48,480 nt of DNA from an uncultured Christensenella sp. (GTDB lineage Bacteria > Bacillota > Clostridia > Christensenellales > Pumilibacteraceae): contig CAJTTD010000003.1 of the NCBI GenBank assembly GCA_910579205.1, positions 1-48,480 on the forward strand. Reading direction: 5' to 3'. A model generated the notes under the pieces. It was not told the DNA's origin. It did not search any database and was given only the letters and a program-made list of their open reading frames with translations. This document shows, in pieces, positions 5,415-13,787 of the stretch (position 1 is the stretch's first letter; each line of letters opens with the position of its first letter). Made by a program: the position numbers and the translations under genes.

Positions 5415-7859
5415 TCAGCCGTTTATCAGTTTGTCGTGATACGAATAGCACGCTTCTATCTTGTGCTTGCCCTTGAGCAACGGTTTTCCCGCATGCGTGC
5501 GGTTTTCTATGGTGAAGTTTTCCGTCGAATACGCAGTCAAGTATTCGTCGTCCACGTTCAATACAACTTTGTACGGCACGGTTACGCACGACGCAAACAC
5601 GAGACTCGTGCCGTTGTCCACTTTCTGCTTGCCGAAGTCGAAGATCTTTACGCCCTTTCTGTACCGCGCCGATACTTCGAGTTCGCCCACGAGCACGCGC
5701 TTGCCGAACGCGCGGTCGGAGCAAAGCACCACTTCGCCGTCGCCGTTTACTTGGCGCATCATTATACATTCGTCGCCGTCCGCAAGAAGAATGCCCTTGA
5801 CGCCCGAAGCTATTCTGTTTTGCGCGGGAACGTCCGACATGTCGGCGTTCAAGCACATGCCGCTCTTGGTAACTATCATGAGCGATGCGCCGTCCGCTTC
5901 GTCTTCTATAGCGATAACGCTGTCGCCGTCGCGAAGCTTGGTGGCTGCAAAGCTCGATTTGACAACGCCGTATTCGCTCCAAGGCGATTTTTTGATCATT
6001 CCGAACTTGGTGTAGAACAAGAGGTTGCCCTTGGGCAATTTTTCCTCTATCGTCCGCAAATACAGCGGATATTCGCCGTCCACTGCGTCCGCCACTATCT
6101 TTTTGAGCGGCGCGCCCTTTTCGCGCCATTTGCCGTCGGGTATAGCCTCCACGTCCACTTTGTAGCAGTTGCCGAGGTTGGTAAAGCAGAATACGCGGTC
6201 GGTGGACTTTGCCTTGACTATGCTCGAGCATATCTCGTTGAGCGTGGATGTGTCGGTAAAGTCCTTGGTCGCCATGGTAAAGTTTTTGACGAGCATCTTT
6301 TTGACTTGCTTGTAACCGTTTACCGCTACGACGTACTCGAACGTAGGCTTTTCGTCGTCGCTCGGCACTACGTACTGTTCGGGCGTAGCCACGATAGCCG
6401 ACTTGCGGTTTTCGCGGTACTGCTTTCTTATGCCGAGTAGCTCTGTCTTTACAAGCTCCATCTGCAGCCGCTTGGACGCGACTATAGCTTCCAAACGCTT
6501 GATCTCGCTCCTTACGTCCGCAAGTTCTTTTTCGAGCTTGAATATCTCCAAGTGCGTGAGCCGCGCCAAACGCATATCGAGTATGGCTTGAGCTTGTATT
6601 TCCGAAAGATCGAACCGCTTACGCAACGCTTCCTTTGCCGCGGTGGTGTTTTGGCTCGCCTTGATTATCTTGATAACTTCGTCGATGTTTCTTACCGCGA
6701 TAACAAGCCCTTCCAAAATATGCTCGCGTTTTTTCGCTGCGTCAAGCTCGTACTTGGTGCGCTTCAACACAACTTCGCGCTGATAGTTTACGTAGTACGC
6801 GATTATATCCAACAGCCCCATGAGCTGAGGTTTGCCGTCGGCGATAGCTACGGTATTGAAGGAGAAATTAGTGGACAGATTGGTGTACTTGAACAGCGCG
6901 TTTATGATCTCGCGCGGGTTGAAATCGCGCTTTACTTTTATTACGGCGCGCAGTCCGCCGCGGTCGGATTCGTCCACAACGTCCGTGATGCCCGCAAGAA
7001 CGCCCTTTTTGTCCTCGCGCACTTTTATTATGCTCTCGAGAAGCTGCGCCTTGTTTACGCCGTAAGGGATCTCGTCAATGACGATTATCTTTTTGTCGTT
7101 GTCGTTTTCGATATGCATTTTGGCGCGTATCGCCACTTTGCCCTTGCCCGTTTCGTACGCCTTTTCAAGCTCCGTGGGAATGATAACACCGCCCGTGGGA
7201 AAGTCCGGACCTTTTATGATCTTCATCATTTCCTTGAGCGTTATCCTCGGGTTGTCTATATACGCTATAACGCCGTCTATGGTCTCCATAAGGTTGTGCG
7301 GCGGTATGTTGGTAGCCAAGCCTACCGCTATACCCGTCGCGCCGTTTACCAAAAGATTGGGAAAACGACCGGGCAGCATGTCCGGCTCCAATATGGTGTC
7401 GTCGAAGTTCCACGACCAGCGCACGGTGTTTTTGTCGATGTCGCGCAAAAGCTCGAGCGCGAGCGGGGTGAGCCGCGCCTCGGTATAACGCATTGCCGCT
7501 GCGCCGTCGCCGTCTATCGAGCCGAAGTTGCCGTGCCCGTCCACGAGTATAGAACCCATGTTGAAGTTTTGCGCCATGCGTACCATTGCGAGATATATGG
7601 AAGAATCGCCGTGCGGGTGAAGCTTACCCAAACAGTCGCCCACTATACGCGCGCTCTTGCGGTACGGCTTGTCCGGCGTTATGCCGAGTTGGTGCATGGT
7701 AAACAGTATACGGCGCTGAACGGGCTTTAGTCCGTCCTCTACGCGCGGAAGAGCGCGGTCGAGTATTACCGCTTCCGAATACGGTATCATGGAATCGCGC
7801 ATCACGTCTTCCATGGTCTGAACTATTATCTTGTTGTTCTTTTTATTCTCTTGTTCCAT
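5415..7859 (-). CDS. parC: Type II topoisomerase subunit A (topoisomerase IV ParC, gyrase-like)
   Basis: The 814-residue subunit carries the DNA-cleaving winged-helix domain. The catalytic tyrosine is Tyr125 in AAMRYTEARL. The signature DRALPRVEDGLKPVQRRIL is near residue 35. The quinolone-determining segment reads HPHGDSSIYLAMVRMAQ: Ser86 is kept, but the usual acidic residue four positions later is Leu90. In the C-terminal domain the place of the GyrA box (QRRGGKG in gyrase) holds SARYRKGVKI, a degenerate version, and the domain is short. This favours a decatenating topoisomerase IV over a supercoiling gyrase, although gyrase cannot be excluded. It begins 25 bases after parE and shares its promoter at 9877-9905. 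AAGGAA precedes the start. Confidence 0.9.
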   Translation of the reverse strand: MEQENKKNNKIIVQTMEDVMRDSMIPYSEAVILDRALPRVEDGLKPVQRRILFTMHQLGITPDKPYRKSARIVGDCLGKLHPHGDSSIYLAMVRMAQNFNMGSILVDGHGNFGSIDGDGAAAMRYTEARLTPLALELLRDIDKNTVRWSWNFDDTILEPDMLPGRFPNLLVNGATGIAVGLATNIPPHNLMETIDGVIAYIDNPRITLKEMMKIIKGPDFPTGGVIIPTELEKAYETGKGKVAIRAKMHIENDNDKKIIVIDEIPYGVNKAQLLESIIKVREDKKGVLAGITDVVDESDRGGLRAVIKVKRDFNPREIINALFKYTNLSTNFSFNTVAIADGKPQLMGLLDIIAYYVNYQREVVLKRTKYELDAAKKREHILEGLVIAVRNIDEVIKIIKASQNTTAAKEALRKRFDLSEIQAQAILDMRLARLTHLEIFKLEKELADVRSEIKRLEAIVASKRLQMELVKTELLGIRKQYRENRKSAIVATPEQYVVPSDDEKPTFEYVVAVNGYKQVKKMLVKNFTMATKDFTDTSTLNEICSSIVKAKSTDRVFCFTNLGNCYKVDVEAIPDGKWREKGAPLKKIVADAVDGEYPLYLRTIEEKLPKGNLLFYTKFGMIKKSPWSEYGVVKSSFAATKLRDGDSVIAIEDEADGASLMIVTKSGMCLNADMSDVPAQNRIASGVKGILLADGDECIMMRQVNGDGEVVLCSDRAFGKRVLVGELEVSARYRKGVKIFDFGKQKVDNGTSLVFASCVTVPYKVVLNVDDEYLTAYSTENFTIENRTHAGKPLLKGKHKIEACYSYHDKLING

Positions 7860-7884
7860 ATCAACGTTCCTTAAGCACGGTCGG

Positions 7885-9831
7885 TTATCTGTTGAACGCG
7901 TCGACTTTGTTGAAATCGGCGTGCTCTATTATATACTCGCGTCTCAGATCCACCGCGTCGCCCATCAGTACGGAAACGAGCTTTTCCGCTTCCGCCGCTT
8001 CTTCTATAGTAACTTGCATGAGCGTGCGCTGTTCGGGATTCATCGTCGTTTCCCACAACTGATCGGCGTTCATCTCGCCGAGACCTTTGTAACGCTGCAC
8101 CGATGCGCCCTTGCCCATGCGCGATTTTGCTTCGTTTAGCGCGTTGTCGTCATAGGCATATTCCACTTGATTGCCCTTGGCTATCTTATAAAGCGGCGGC
8201 AGTCCTATATACACATGACCTTCGTTTATCAGATCTTTCATGTATCTGAAGAAGAACGTCAAGAGTATCGCGCGGATATGATATCCGTCAACGTCCGCAT
8301 CCGACAGAATGATAACTTTGTGGTAATTCAAATTATCGACGTTAAAGTCCTCGCCTATGCCCGAGCCGAGCGCCGAAATGAGCGTTCTTATCTCTTCGTT
8401 TGCAAGCACTTGGTCTATACGCTTTTTTTCCGCGTTGAGCGGTTTTCCGCGCAACGGCAGTATCGCTTGATACGAACGCGCGCGCGCTTGCTTGCACGTT
8501 CCGCCCGCGCTGTCGCCCTCCACTATGAACAACTCGTTGTTCTCGGGTTTTTTGCCCGTGCAAGGCGTGAGCTTGCCCACGAGATTGAAGTTGTCTATGG
8601 CGTTTTTGGCGCGCGTGATCTCTTTTTCCTTGCGCGCGGCTTCCCTTACCTTAGCGGCGAGCATGCCCTTTTTGAGTATCGCCTCGCCGACCGCTTCGTT
8701 TTCGGGCTTTGTAAAGTATTCGCTCAAAAGCTGCGATACGAGCGCCTCTATCGCGATACGCGCGGCGGGATTGCCCAGTTTGGTCTTGGTCTGACCTTCG
8801 AACTGCACGTTGGTCATCTGAACGGAAAGCACTGCGGTAAGCCCTTCGCGGTAATCGTCGCCCAAGAGATTGGAGTCCTTTTCCTTGAGCATGCCCACGC
8901 GCCGCGCAAAGTCGTTCATGACCTTGGTATAAGCGGACTTGAATCCCGTTTCGTGCGTGCCGCCCTCCGTCGTCGGGATGTTGTTTACGTACGAGAAAAG
9001 GTTTTCGGTGTACGCGTCGGTATGCTGGAACGCAAGCTCCATGATAACGCCGTCGCGCTCGCCCTGTAAGCGTATAGGCTCGTCGTACAGCATTGTACGC
9101 GCCTCGTTGATGTATTTAACGAAATCGACTATGCCGCCGTCGTAGCAATACTCGAGCGAACGGTATCCTTCGCCCACGTGCACGCGCTCGTCGATGAGCT
9201 TTATGCGCACGCCCTTATTGAGGAACGCAAGCTCCTTGAGCCGACGCGCTATCGTCTCGAACTGGAACACGACCGTTTCGAAAATGCGCTTGTCGGGCAT
9301 GAACCGTATGCGCGATCCGTGCTTGTCCGTCTTTTCGCCCGTGTCTATCAAGCTGTACTTGGGTATGCCGCCCTTTATCTCGCCGTTCACTTCCTTGGAC
9401 TCGAATTCCATTCTGTAGGTCGTGCCGTTTTTATAAACTTCCACCTTGAGCCATTCGCTGAGAGCGTTGGTTACGGACGCGCCCACACCGTGAAGTCCGC
9501 CCGAATGCGCATAGTTGCTGCTGTCGAATTTGCCGCCCGCATGCAACTGCGTAAAAACCACCTCTACGCCCGACACGCCGAGCTGCGGATGGATGTCTAC
9601 GGGTATACCGCGCCCGTCGTCTTCTACCGACGCGCTGCCGTCGCTGTGAACAGTTACGACAAGTCCCGTACCGAATCCGTTGGAAACCTCGTCGATAGAG
9701 TTGTCCACTATCTCCCACAATATATGATGCAACCCCTTGACGCCCGTCGTTCCGATATACATACCGGGACGCAAGCGCACGGCGTCCAAACCTTCCAAAA
9801 CTCTTATATTACCGGCACTGTATTCCGACAT
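7885..9831 (-). CDS. parE: Type II topoisomerase subunit B (topoisomerase IV ParE, gyrase-like)
   Basis: This 648-residue ATPase subunit has an N-terminal GHKL fold: VDNSIDEVSNGFG, DDGRGIPVDIH, GLHGVGASVTNALS. The transducer region follows with QTKTKLGN, then the TOPRIM domain with EGDSAGG and SDADVDGYHIRAILLTFF, and a conserved end with RYKGLGEMNADQLWETTM. Together with the downstream subunit it would form an A2B2 enzyme that uses ATP to pass one DNA duplex through another. The start at 9831 has a strong GGAGGAG site. A consensus promoter lies at 9877-9905. It ends before the ParC start at 7859. The pairing and the degenerate GyrA box in its partner suggest parE rather than gyrB. Confidence 0.93.
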   Translation of the reverse strand: MSEYSAGNIRVLEGLDAVRLRPGMYIGTTGVKGLHHILWEIVDNSIDEVSNGFGTGLVVTVHSDGSASVEDDGRGIPVDIHPQLGVSGVEVVFTQLHAGGKFDSSNYAHSGGLHGVGASVTNALSEWLKVEVYKNGTTYRMEFESKEVNGEIKGGIPKYSLIDTGEKTDKHGSRIRFMPDKRIFETVVFQFETIARRLKELAFLNKGVRIKLIDERVHVGEGYRSLEYCYDGGIVDFVKYINEARTMLYDEPIRLQGERDGVIMELAFQHTDAYTENLFSYVNNIPTTEGGTHETGFKSAYTKVMNDFARRVGMLKEKDSNLLGDDYREGLTAVLSVQMTNVQFEGQTKTKLGNPAARIAIEALVSQLLSEYFTKPENEAVGEAILKKGMLAAKVREAARKEKEITRAKNAIDNFNLVGKLTPCTGKKPENNELFIVEGDSAGGTCKQARARSYQAILPLRGKPLNAEKKRIDQVLANEEIRTLISALGSGIGEDFNVDNLNYHKVIILSDADVDGYHIRAILLTFFFRYMKDLINEGHVYIGLPPLYKIAKGNQVEYAYDDNALNEAKSRMGKGASVQRYKGLGEMNADQLWETTMNPEQRTLMQVTIEEAAEAEKLVSVLMGDAVDLRREYIIEHADFNKVDAFNR

Positions 9832-9876
9832 AAAGCTCCTCCGATCTTACCGATATTACTCCGATGTTACCACACC

Positions 9877-9905
9877 ATTCTAACATAAAGTTGATTTTTT
9901 CTCAA
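9877..9905 (-). promoter_or_regulatory. Promoter of parE-parC
   Basis: TTGAGA (9900-9905) and TAGAAT (9877-9882) are separated by 17 bp on the minus strand, about 45 bases upstream of the parE start. Confidence 0.75.
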
Positions 9906-9997
9906 CTGATTTTAAACGGTTGCAAAATAAAAAAATTTCACAGCCGCAAAACACACCGATCGCAGCGCCCGTCTAAAAGCGCCGAGACCCGCGGATA

Positions 9998-10459
9998 TCA
10001 TACCAGATCGCCGAAGCCGTTTTGACGCAACGCCTCGTACAGCACGAGCGCCACCGTGTTCGACAGATTGAGCGAACGCAGCCCGTCCGCCATGGGTATG
10101 CGAAGCGCGCTGTCGCGATTTTCCGTTATAAGTCTTTCGGGCAAGCCCTTTGTCTCCTTGCCGAACACGAGCCAATCCCCGTCTTTAAAAGCGATATCGG
10201 TATAGCGTTTTTGCGCCTTTTTGGAAAGATAATAAAACCGTCCGCCCTTATTGCGCTCAAAGAACTCGTCTAAGTTTTCGTAATAAGTCAAGTCGAGCTT
10301 GTCCCAATAATCGAGCCCCGCGCGCTTGAGCTTGGCGTCCGTTATCTCGAACCCCATGGGCTTTACTATGTGAAGTCTGCTGCCCGTGCAAGCGCACGTG
10401 CGCGATATGTTGCCCGTATTCTGCGGGATCTCCGGTTCTACCAAAACTATATTGAACAT
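9998..10459 (-). CDS. trmL: tRNA (cytidine/uridine-34 2'-O)-methyltransferase
   Basis: A 153-residue SPOUT-class methyltransferase that methylates the wobble ribose of tRNA-Leu isoacceptors in characterised bacteria. The family motifs are all visible: EPEIPQNTGNISRTC near the start, the knot motifs VFGKETKGLP and LRIPM, and RSLNLSNTVALVLYEALRQ at the C-terminus. Length is normal for TrmL/CspR. It is the third gene of an operon after the hydrolase and the EEP protein. It starts 11 bases after the latter's stop with an AAGGAA site. No convincing terminator follows before 9905. Confidence 0.95.
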   Translation of the reverse strand: MFNIVLVEPEIPQNTGNISRTCACTGSRLHIVKPMGFEITDAKLKRAGLDYWDKLDLTYYENLDEFFERNKGGRFYYLSKKAQKRYTDIAFKDGDWLVFGKETKGLPERLITENRDSALRIPMADGLRSLNLSNTVALVLYEALRQNGFGDLV

Positions 10460-10470
10460 TATCGCATTCC

Positions 10471-11574
10471 TTAGTTAAAAGAGAAAGTCAAAAGCACGGG
10501 GTTGTGGTCGGAATATGCAAAGTCGTTGTCTACGATCTCGGCTTTTTTCACCGTTATGTTATCCGACACGATAAACCCGTCGATAACGCACGTATACGTT
10601 ACTCCGCGCTCCCATACGACGTCCGCGCCGCGGCACGAGCCTACATCGGAATCGAAGTCCGTCGCTATGGAAAAGCCTTGCGGTATATCGTCCGCATCGT
10701 ACGAAGCCACCCATTCGGGTATCTTTTGCTCGCTCGGGAACTTTTCGAGATCGCCTATGAGGTCTTGATTGAAATCGCCGCCCGCTATCACGTAGTTGCC
10801 CTTTGCGTATTCTTCGGAAAGAACTGTCTTTAGCATTTCCGCTTGCTGTTTGCGTATAGTGCCGCCCTTGTCGTACGCCGACATGTGCAGCGATATCAGC
10901 GAAAGCGTTTTGCTTCCGACGGGGATGTGCGTTACGGAAAAGCATCTGTCGAGATCTGTGAACTTGGAAAACCCGCCCGCTATGGGAAAACTGCGGCGCA
11001 CGCTGTCTGCTATCTTGTACTTGCTCAAAGTAACTATCCCCGCGTTGTTCTTGCCGTGCGGGTCGTTTAGCGGGTACATGAGATAGCTGCTGTGGTAGTT
11101 TTCGGCATACACCGAGCCGTAACCGTCTATGGAAGTAAACACCGCGCGCTGGTCGGTTTTGTAGCTGCGCGTGCTGTCGTGATCTACCTCTTGCACGATA
11201 ACGAAATCGGGGTTGTACTGTTTTATCGTTTCCGCCGAACCGTTTATATTTTTTTCCACATCGGCGCGCGAGACCGCCGTGCCGTGCTTGCCTTTTGTTT
11301 TTGTGCCGTCCTTCATCACGCCCGTATCCATAAAGAACGTATAATCGGGACCGTACGCGCCGAACCCGACGTTGTACGTCATGACGGTGTATTCGCCTTC
11401 GCCGTCCGCAACGACCGCGCTGTTATCGGATATTTCAAGCGCTACGTTGTCGGCTATGCGCGAAAACGAACATACCACGTACAGCACGTAAACGACAACA
11501 GTCAATACCGCAAGCCCTATAACTCCGCCCACGGCGGCGAGCGCTATCTTTGCGCCCTTGCACAATTTTGCCAT
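10471..11574 (-). CDS. Membrane-anchored endonuclease/exonuclease/phosphatase family protein
   Basis: The 367-residue protein has an N-terminal transmembrane helix (about 8-35, AALAAVGGVIGLAVLTVVVY-like), then an extracytoplasmic EEP fold. Diagnostic motifs are MTYNVGFG, the metal ligand Glu in IVQEVD, LISLHMSAYD, GGDFNQD, and the closing SDHNPVLLTF. This family splits phosphodiester or phosphomonoester bonds in DNA, sphingomyelin or phosphoinositides. The membrane location argues for an extracellular phosphodiesterase (nucleic acid or lipid) rather than DNA repair. The substrate is unknown. It sits between the alpha/beta hydrolase and trmL, 27 bases after the hydrolase, with a strong GAGGAGG site. 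Confidence 0.88.
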   Translation of the reverse strand: MAKLCKGAKIALAAVGGVIGLAVLTVVVYVLYVVCSFSRIADNVALEISDNSAVVADGEGEYTVMTYNVGFGAYGPDYTFFMDTGVMKDGTKTKGKHGTAVSRADVEKNINGSAETIKQYNPDFVIVQEVDHDSTRSYKTDQRAVFTSIDGYGSVYAENYHSSYLMYPLNDPHGKNNAGIVTLSKYKIADSVRRSFPIAGGFSKFTDLDRCFSVTHIPVGSKTLSLISLHMSAYDKGGTIRKQQAEMLKTVLSEEYAKGNYVIAGGDFNQDLIGDLEKFPSEQKIPEWVASYDADDIPQGFSIATDFDSDVGSCRGADVVWERGVTYTCVIDGFIVSDNITVKKAEIVDNDFAYSDHNPVLLTFSFN

Positions 11575-11601
11575 GCGTTCCTCCTCTGCATGCCCGCGCC
11601 G

Positions 11602-12504
11602 TTACGCGCGCTCTTGCAGACAGTCGTCCAAAAACGCCACAAAGTCCTCGTACACTTCGCCCTTGTTAAGCTCGTTGAGTATTTCGTGTCTGCCGTCCTC
11701 GTACAGCTTGACCACGGGCTGCAGCCCGCACTTTTTGCGGTACGCCTTTGCGAGCTTTTTTACGAGCTTGCCGAATCCGCCCACGCCGTCCGCGCTGCCC
11801 GACGCTATCATGAGCTTAAAGTCGGACGGAACTTTGCCGCGCTCTTTGTTAAGCAGTTTTATGCCGTCGAAAAACGATTTGTAAAATCCGACCGTGCATG
11901 TAAAGTTGCACATAGGATCGGCATTGTACGCCGCAACGGCGTCGCGGTCGCGGTTTATCCAGCCGTTATGCCCGTCCTTGAGCTTTTTGTCGTAGCCGAC
12001 GAAAGTGAATTTTTCAAAGATCTTGCCGAGATCGTCGCGGTGATTTTTGTACTTGGAGTTTGCTATCATGCTTCCGAACGCCAACGCCGCGCCGCTTTGA
12101 AGCGCAGATCCGCACAGTATAGCGCCTTTGACATCGGCGTGATATTTTTCTATGAACCGCTGCGTCAAAAAGCTGCCGTAACTGTGTCCTATCACAAACA
12201 CATCGTCCGTCTTGAACCGCTCTTTTGCGATATCCACTTCTTGCTTTATATCGTCCACGGTATCCTCGAACATGCCCGCATAGCCCTTGCCGAGCGAGTC
12301 CTTGTCCGTATTGCCGAAAGAGCGGTCGTCCATACCCATGACGTAATAACCGTTGCGATTGAGAAATTTGCAAAAGTCGTCGTAACGCGCTATATACTCG
12401 CACATTCCGTGGACCATCACAACCGCGCCGCGCGGTGCGGATACGTCCTCCCAATACATGACGGCGACTTTCTTTCCGTCCCGCATCTCTATATATTCGT
12501 ACAT
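11602..12504 (-). CDS. Alpha/beta hydrolase, monoacylglycerol lipase/lysophospholipase type
   Basis: The 300-residue protein has the serine hydrolase fold of the Hydrolase_4 family. The oxyanion region is VVMVHGMCEYIARYD, the nucleophile elbow is VIGHSYGSF, and the likely acid and histidine lie near SGSADGVGG and YEDGRHEILNE. Family members hydrolyse monoacylglycerols or lysophospholipids. No signal peptide is present, so it is cytosolic. The start was chosen at 12504 because GGAGGGATA precedes it and the promoter lies at 12542-12570; a longer frame upstream would run through that promoter. First gene of the hydrolase-EEP-trmL operon. Confidence 0.88.
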   Translation of the reverse strand: MYEYIEMRDGKKVAVMYWEDVSAPRGAVVMVHGMCEYIARYDDFCKFLNRNGYYVMGMDDRSFGNTDKDSLGKGYAGMFEDTVDDIKQEVDIAKERFKTDDVFVIGHSYGSFLTQRFIEKYHADVKGAILCGSALQSGAALAFGSMIANSKYKNHRDDLGKIFEKFTFVGYDKKLKDGHNGWINRDRDAVAAYNADPMCNFTCTVGFYKSFFDGIKLLNKERGKVPSDFKLMIASGSADGVGGFGKLVKKLAKAYRKKCGLQPVVKLYEDGRHEILNELNKGEVYEDFVAFLDDCLQERA

Positions 12505-12541
12505 TATCCCTCCGTTCATAAAAAGCTTGAAATTCGAGTAT

Positions 12542-12570
12542 AGTATACAATGAACGATCGGCTTTGTCAA
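12542..12570 (-). promoter_or_regulatory. Consensus promoter of the hydrolase-EEP-trmL operon
   Basis: TTGACA (12565-12570) and TATACT (12542-12547) are spaced exactly 17 bp apart on the minus strand, about 38 bases upstream of the hydrolase start. Confidence 0.85.
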
Positions 12571-12652
12571 TAGTCTTTTTATCGAACGAGCGGCTACACC
12601 CAACAGATACATTTTTGTCAGCCGCTCATACCACCGATCGAAAAGGAGCTAT

Positions 12653-13693
12653 ATGCAAACTATTGTATTTGCGGGCGGCGGCACTGCGGGGCATGTCATG
12701 CCCAATCTCGCCGTAATGGAAGCTTTGGGCGGCGCGTACAACTGCGTTTACGTCGGCGGCGACGGCATGGAAAAGGATATATGCGCGGCGCGCGGCATAC
12801 CCTTTTACCGCATAGATACTGTCAAACTCAGACGGGACGCCGTTATAAAAAACCTTGCCATTCCGTTCAAACTAGGCAAATGCGTGCGCTCGGCAAAGCG
12901 CGTGCTAAACGAAATAAAACCCGATCTCGTATTTTCCAAAGGCGGGTTTGCCGCGCTTCCCGTAGTGCTCGCCGCAAAGGACACGCCCGTGCTGTGCCAC
13001 GAAAGCGACTTTACTCCCGGCATAGTTACCAAGCTGTCAAAGCGCAAAAGCGTATACGTATTGTGTTCTTTCGAGCCGTGCGCAAAGCTGTTTAAAAACG
13101 GACTGTTCAGCGGCGCGCCGCTCAGACCGAGCTTGTACCGCGGAACGAAACGCGACTTCGGCTTTGCCGACCGCAACAAGCCCAAGCTTCTCGTTATGGG
13201 CGGATCGTCGGGCGCGGCGGCTATAAACGACTGCGTTGTTTCCGCTCTGCCCGAGCTATGCAAAACGTTCAACGTCGTTCATTTGACGGGCAAAAACAAG
13301 AGCGGCGGCGCGCGGCAAAGCGGATACTGTCCGATAGAGTTTGAAAACGATATGGCGGGGCTGTATGCGTCCGTAGACGTCGCGATCACACGCGGCGGGG
13401 CTAACGCGCTCGCAGAGCTTGCCGCGCTCAAGATACCATCTCTCGTCATTCCGCTCGAAAAAGCGTCGCGCGGCGATCAAGTGCAAAACGCGCGGTATTT
13501 CGCCGAAAAAGGCGCGGTCAAGGTCTTGCGCGAACAAGACATGACCGCAGCAACGCTCGCGGACGGCGCGCGCGCTCTCTTGACGGAACGAACAAAGTAC
13601 TCGAACGCTTTATCAAGCATGAAAACGGACGGAACTGCAAGAATTTGCGCCGTGATAGAAAAAACGCTCGCCGAACGCAAACGCCGAATATAA
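12653..13693 (+). CDS. murG: MurG, UDP-GlcNAc:lipid I N-acetylglucosaminyltransferase
   Basis: MurG adds GlcNAc to lipid I to make lipid II on the inner face of the membrane. The 346-residue protein opens with VFAGGGTAGHVMPNLAV (acceptor-side glycine-rich loop). It continues with KLRRD and VFSKGGFAALPVV, and has the HESDFTPG motif typical of one Bacillota MurG branch. The C-terminal donor site carries ITRGGANALAELAALKIPSL and GDQVQNARYF. The gene stands alone between two minus-strand transcripts rather than in a division/cell-wall cluster. AAAGGAG precedes the ATG, and a terminator follows at 13699. It may be the only MurG or a second copy; the window cannot tell. Confidence 0.93.
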   Translation: MQTIVFAGGGTAGHVMPNLAVMEALGGAYNCVYVGGDGMEKDICAARGIPFYRIDTVKLRRDAVIKNLAIPFKLGKCVRSAKRVLNEIKPDLVFSKGGFAALPVVLAAKDTPVLCHESDFTPGIVTKLSKRKSVYVLCSFEPCAKLFKNGLFSGAPLRPSLYRGTKRDFGFADRNKPKLLVMGGSSGAAAINDCVVSALPELCKTFNVVHLTGKNKSGGARQSGYCPIEFENDMAGLYASVDVAITRGGANALAELAALKIPSLVIPLEKASRGDQVQNARYFAEKGAVKVLREQDMTAATLADGARALLTERTKYSNALSSMKTDGTARICAVIEKTLAERKRRI

Positions 13694-13698
13694 CAGAT

Positions 13699-13723
13699 AA
13701 GCCGCCCCAAAGGACGGCTTTTT
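13699..13723 (+). terminator. murG terminator
   Basis: AAGCCG (13699-13704) pairs with CGGCTT (13715-13720), followed by TTT and C. It begins five bases after the murG stop. Confidence 0.75.
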
Positions 13724-13787
13724 CTTTGATGCGCGATCGCTATCGCCGCGCTGTCGCGTCGTTTGATATAATGCGACTGCGCGCAAG

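Noticed and set aside
12505..12612. Longer N-terminus for the alpha/beta hydrolase
   Set aside because: The extra codons pass through a consensus promoter, and the ATG at 12504 has a strong ribosome binding site.
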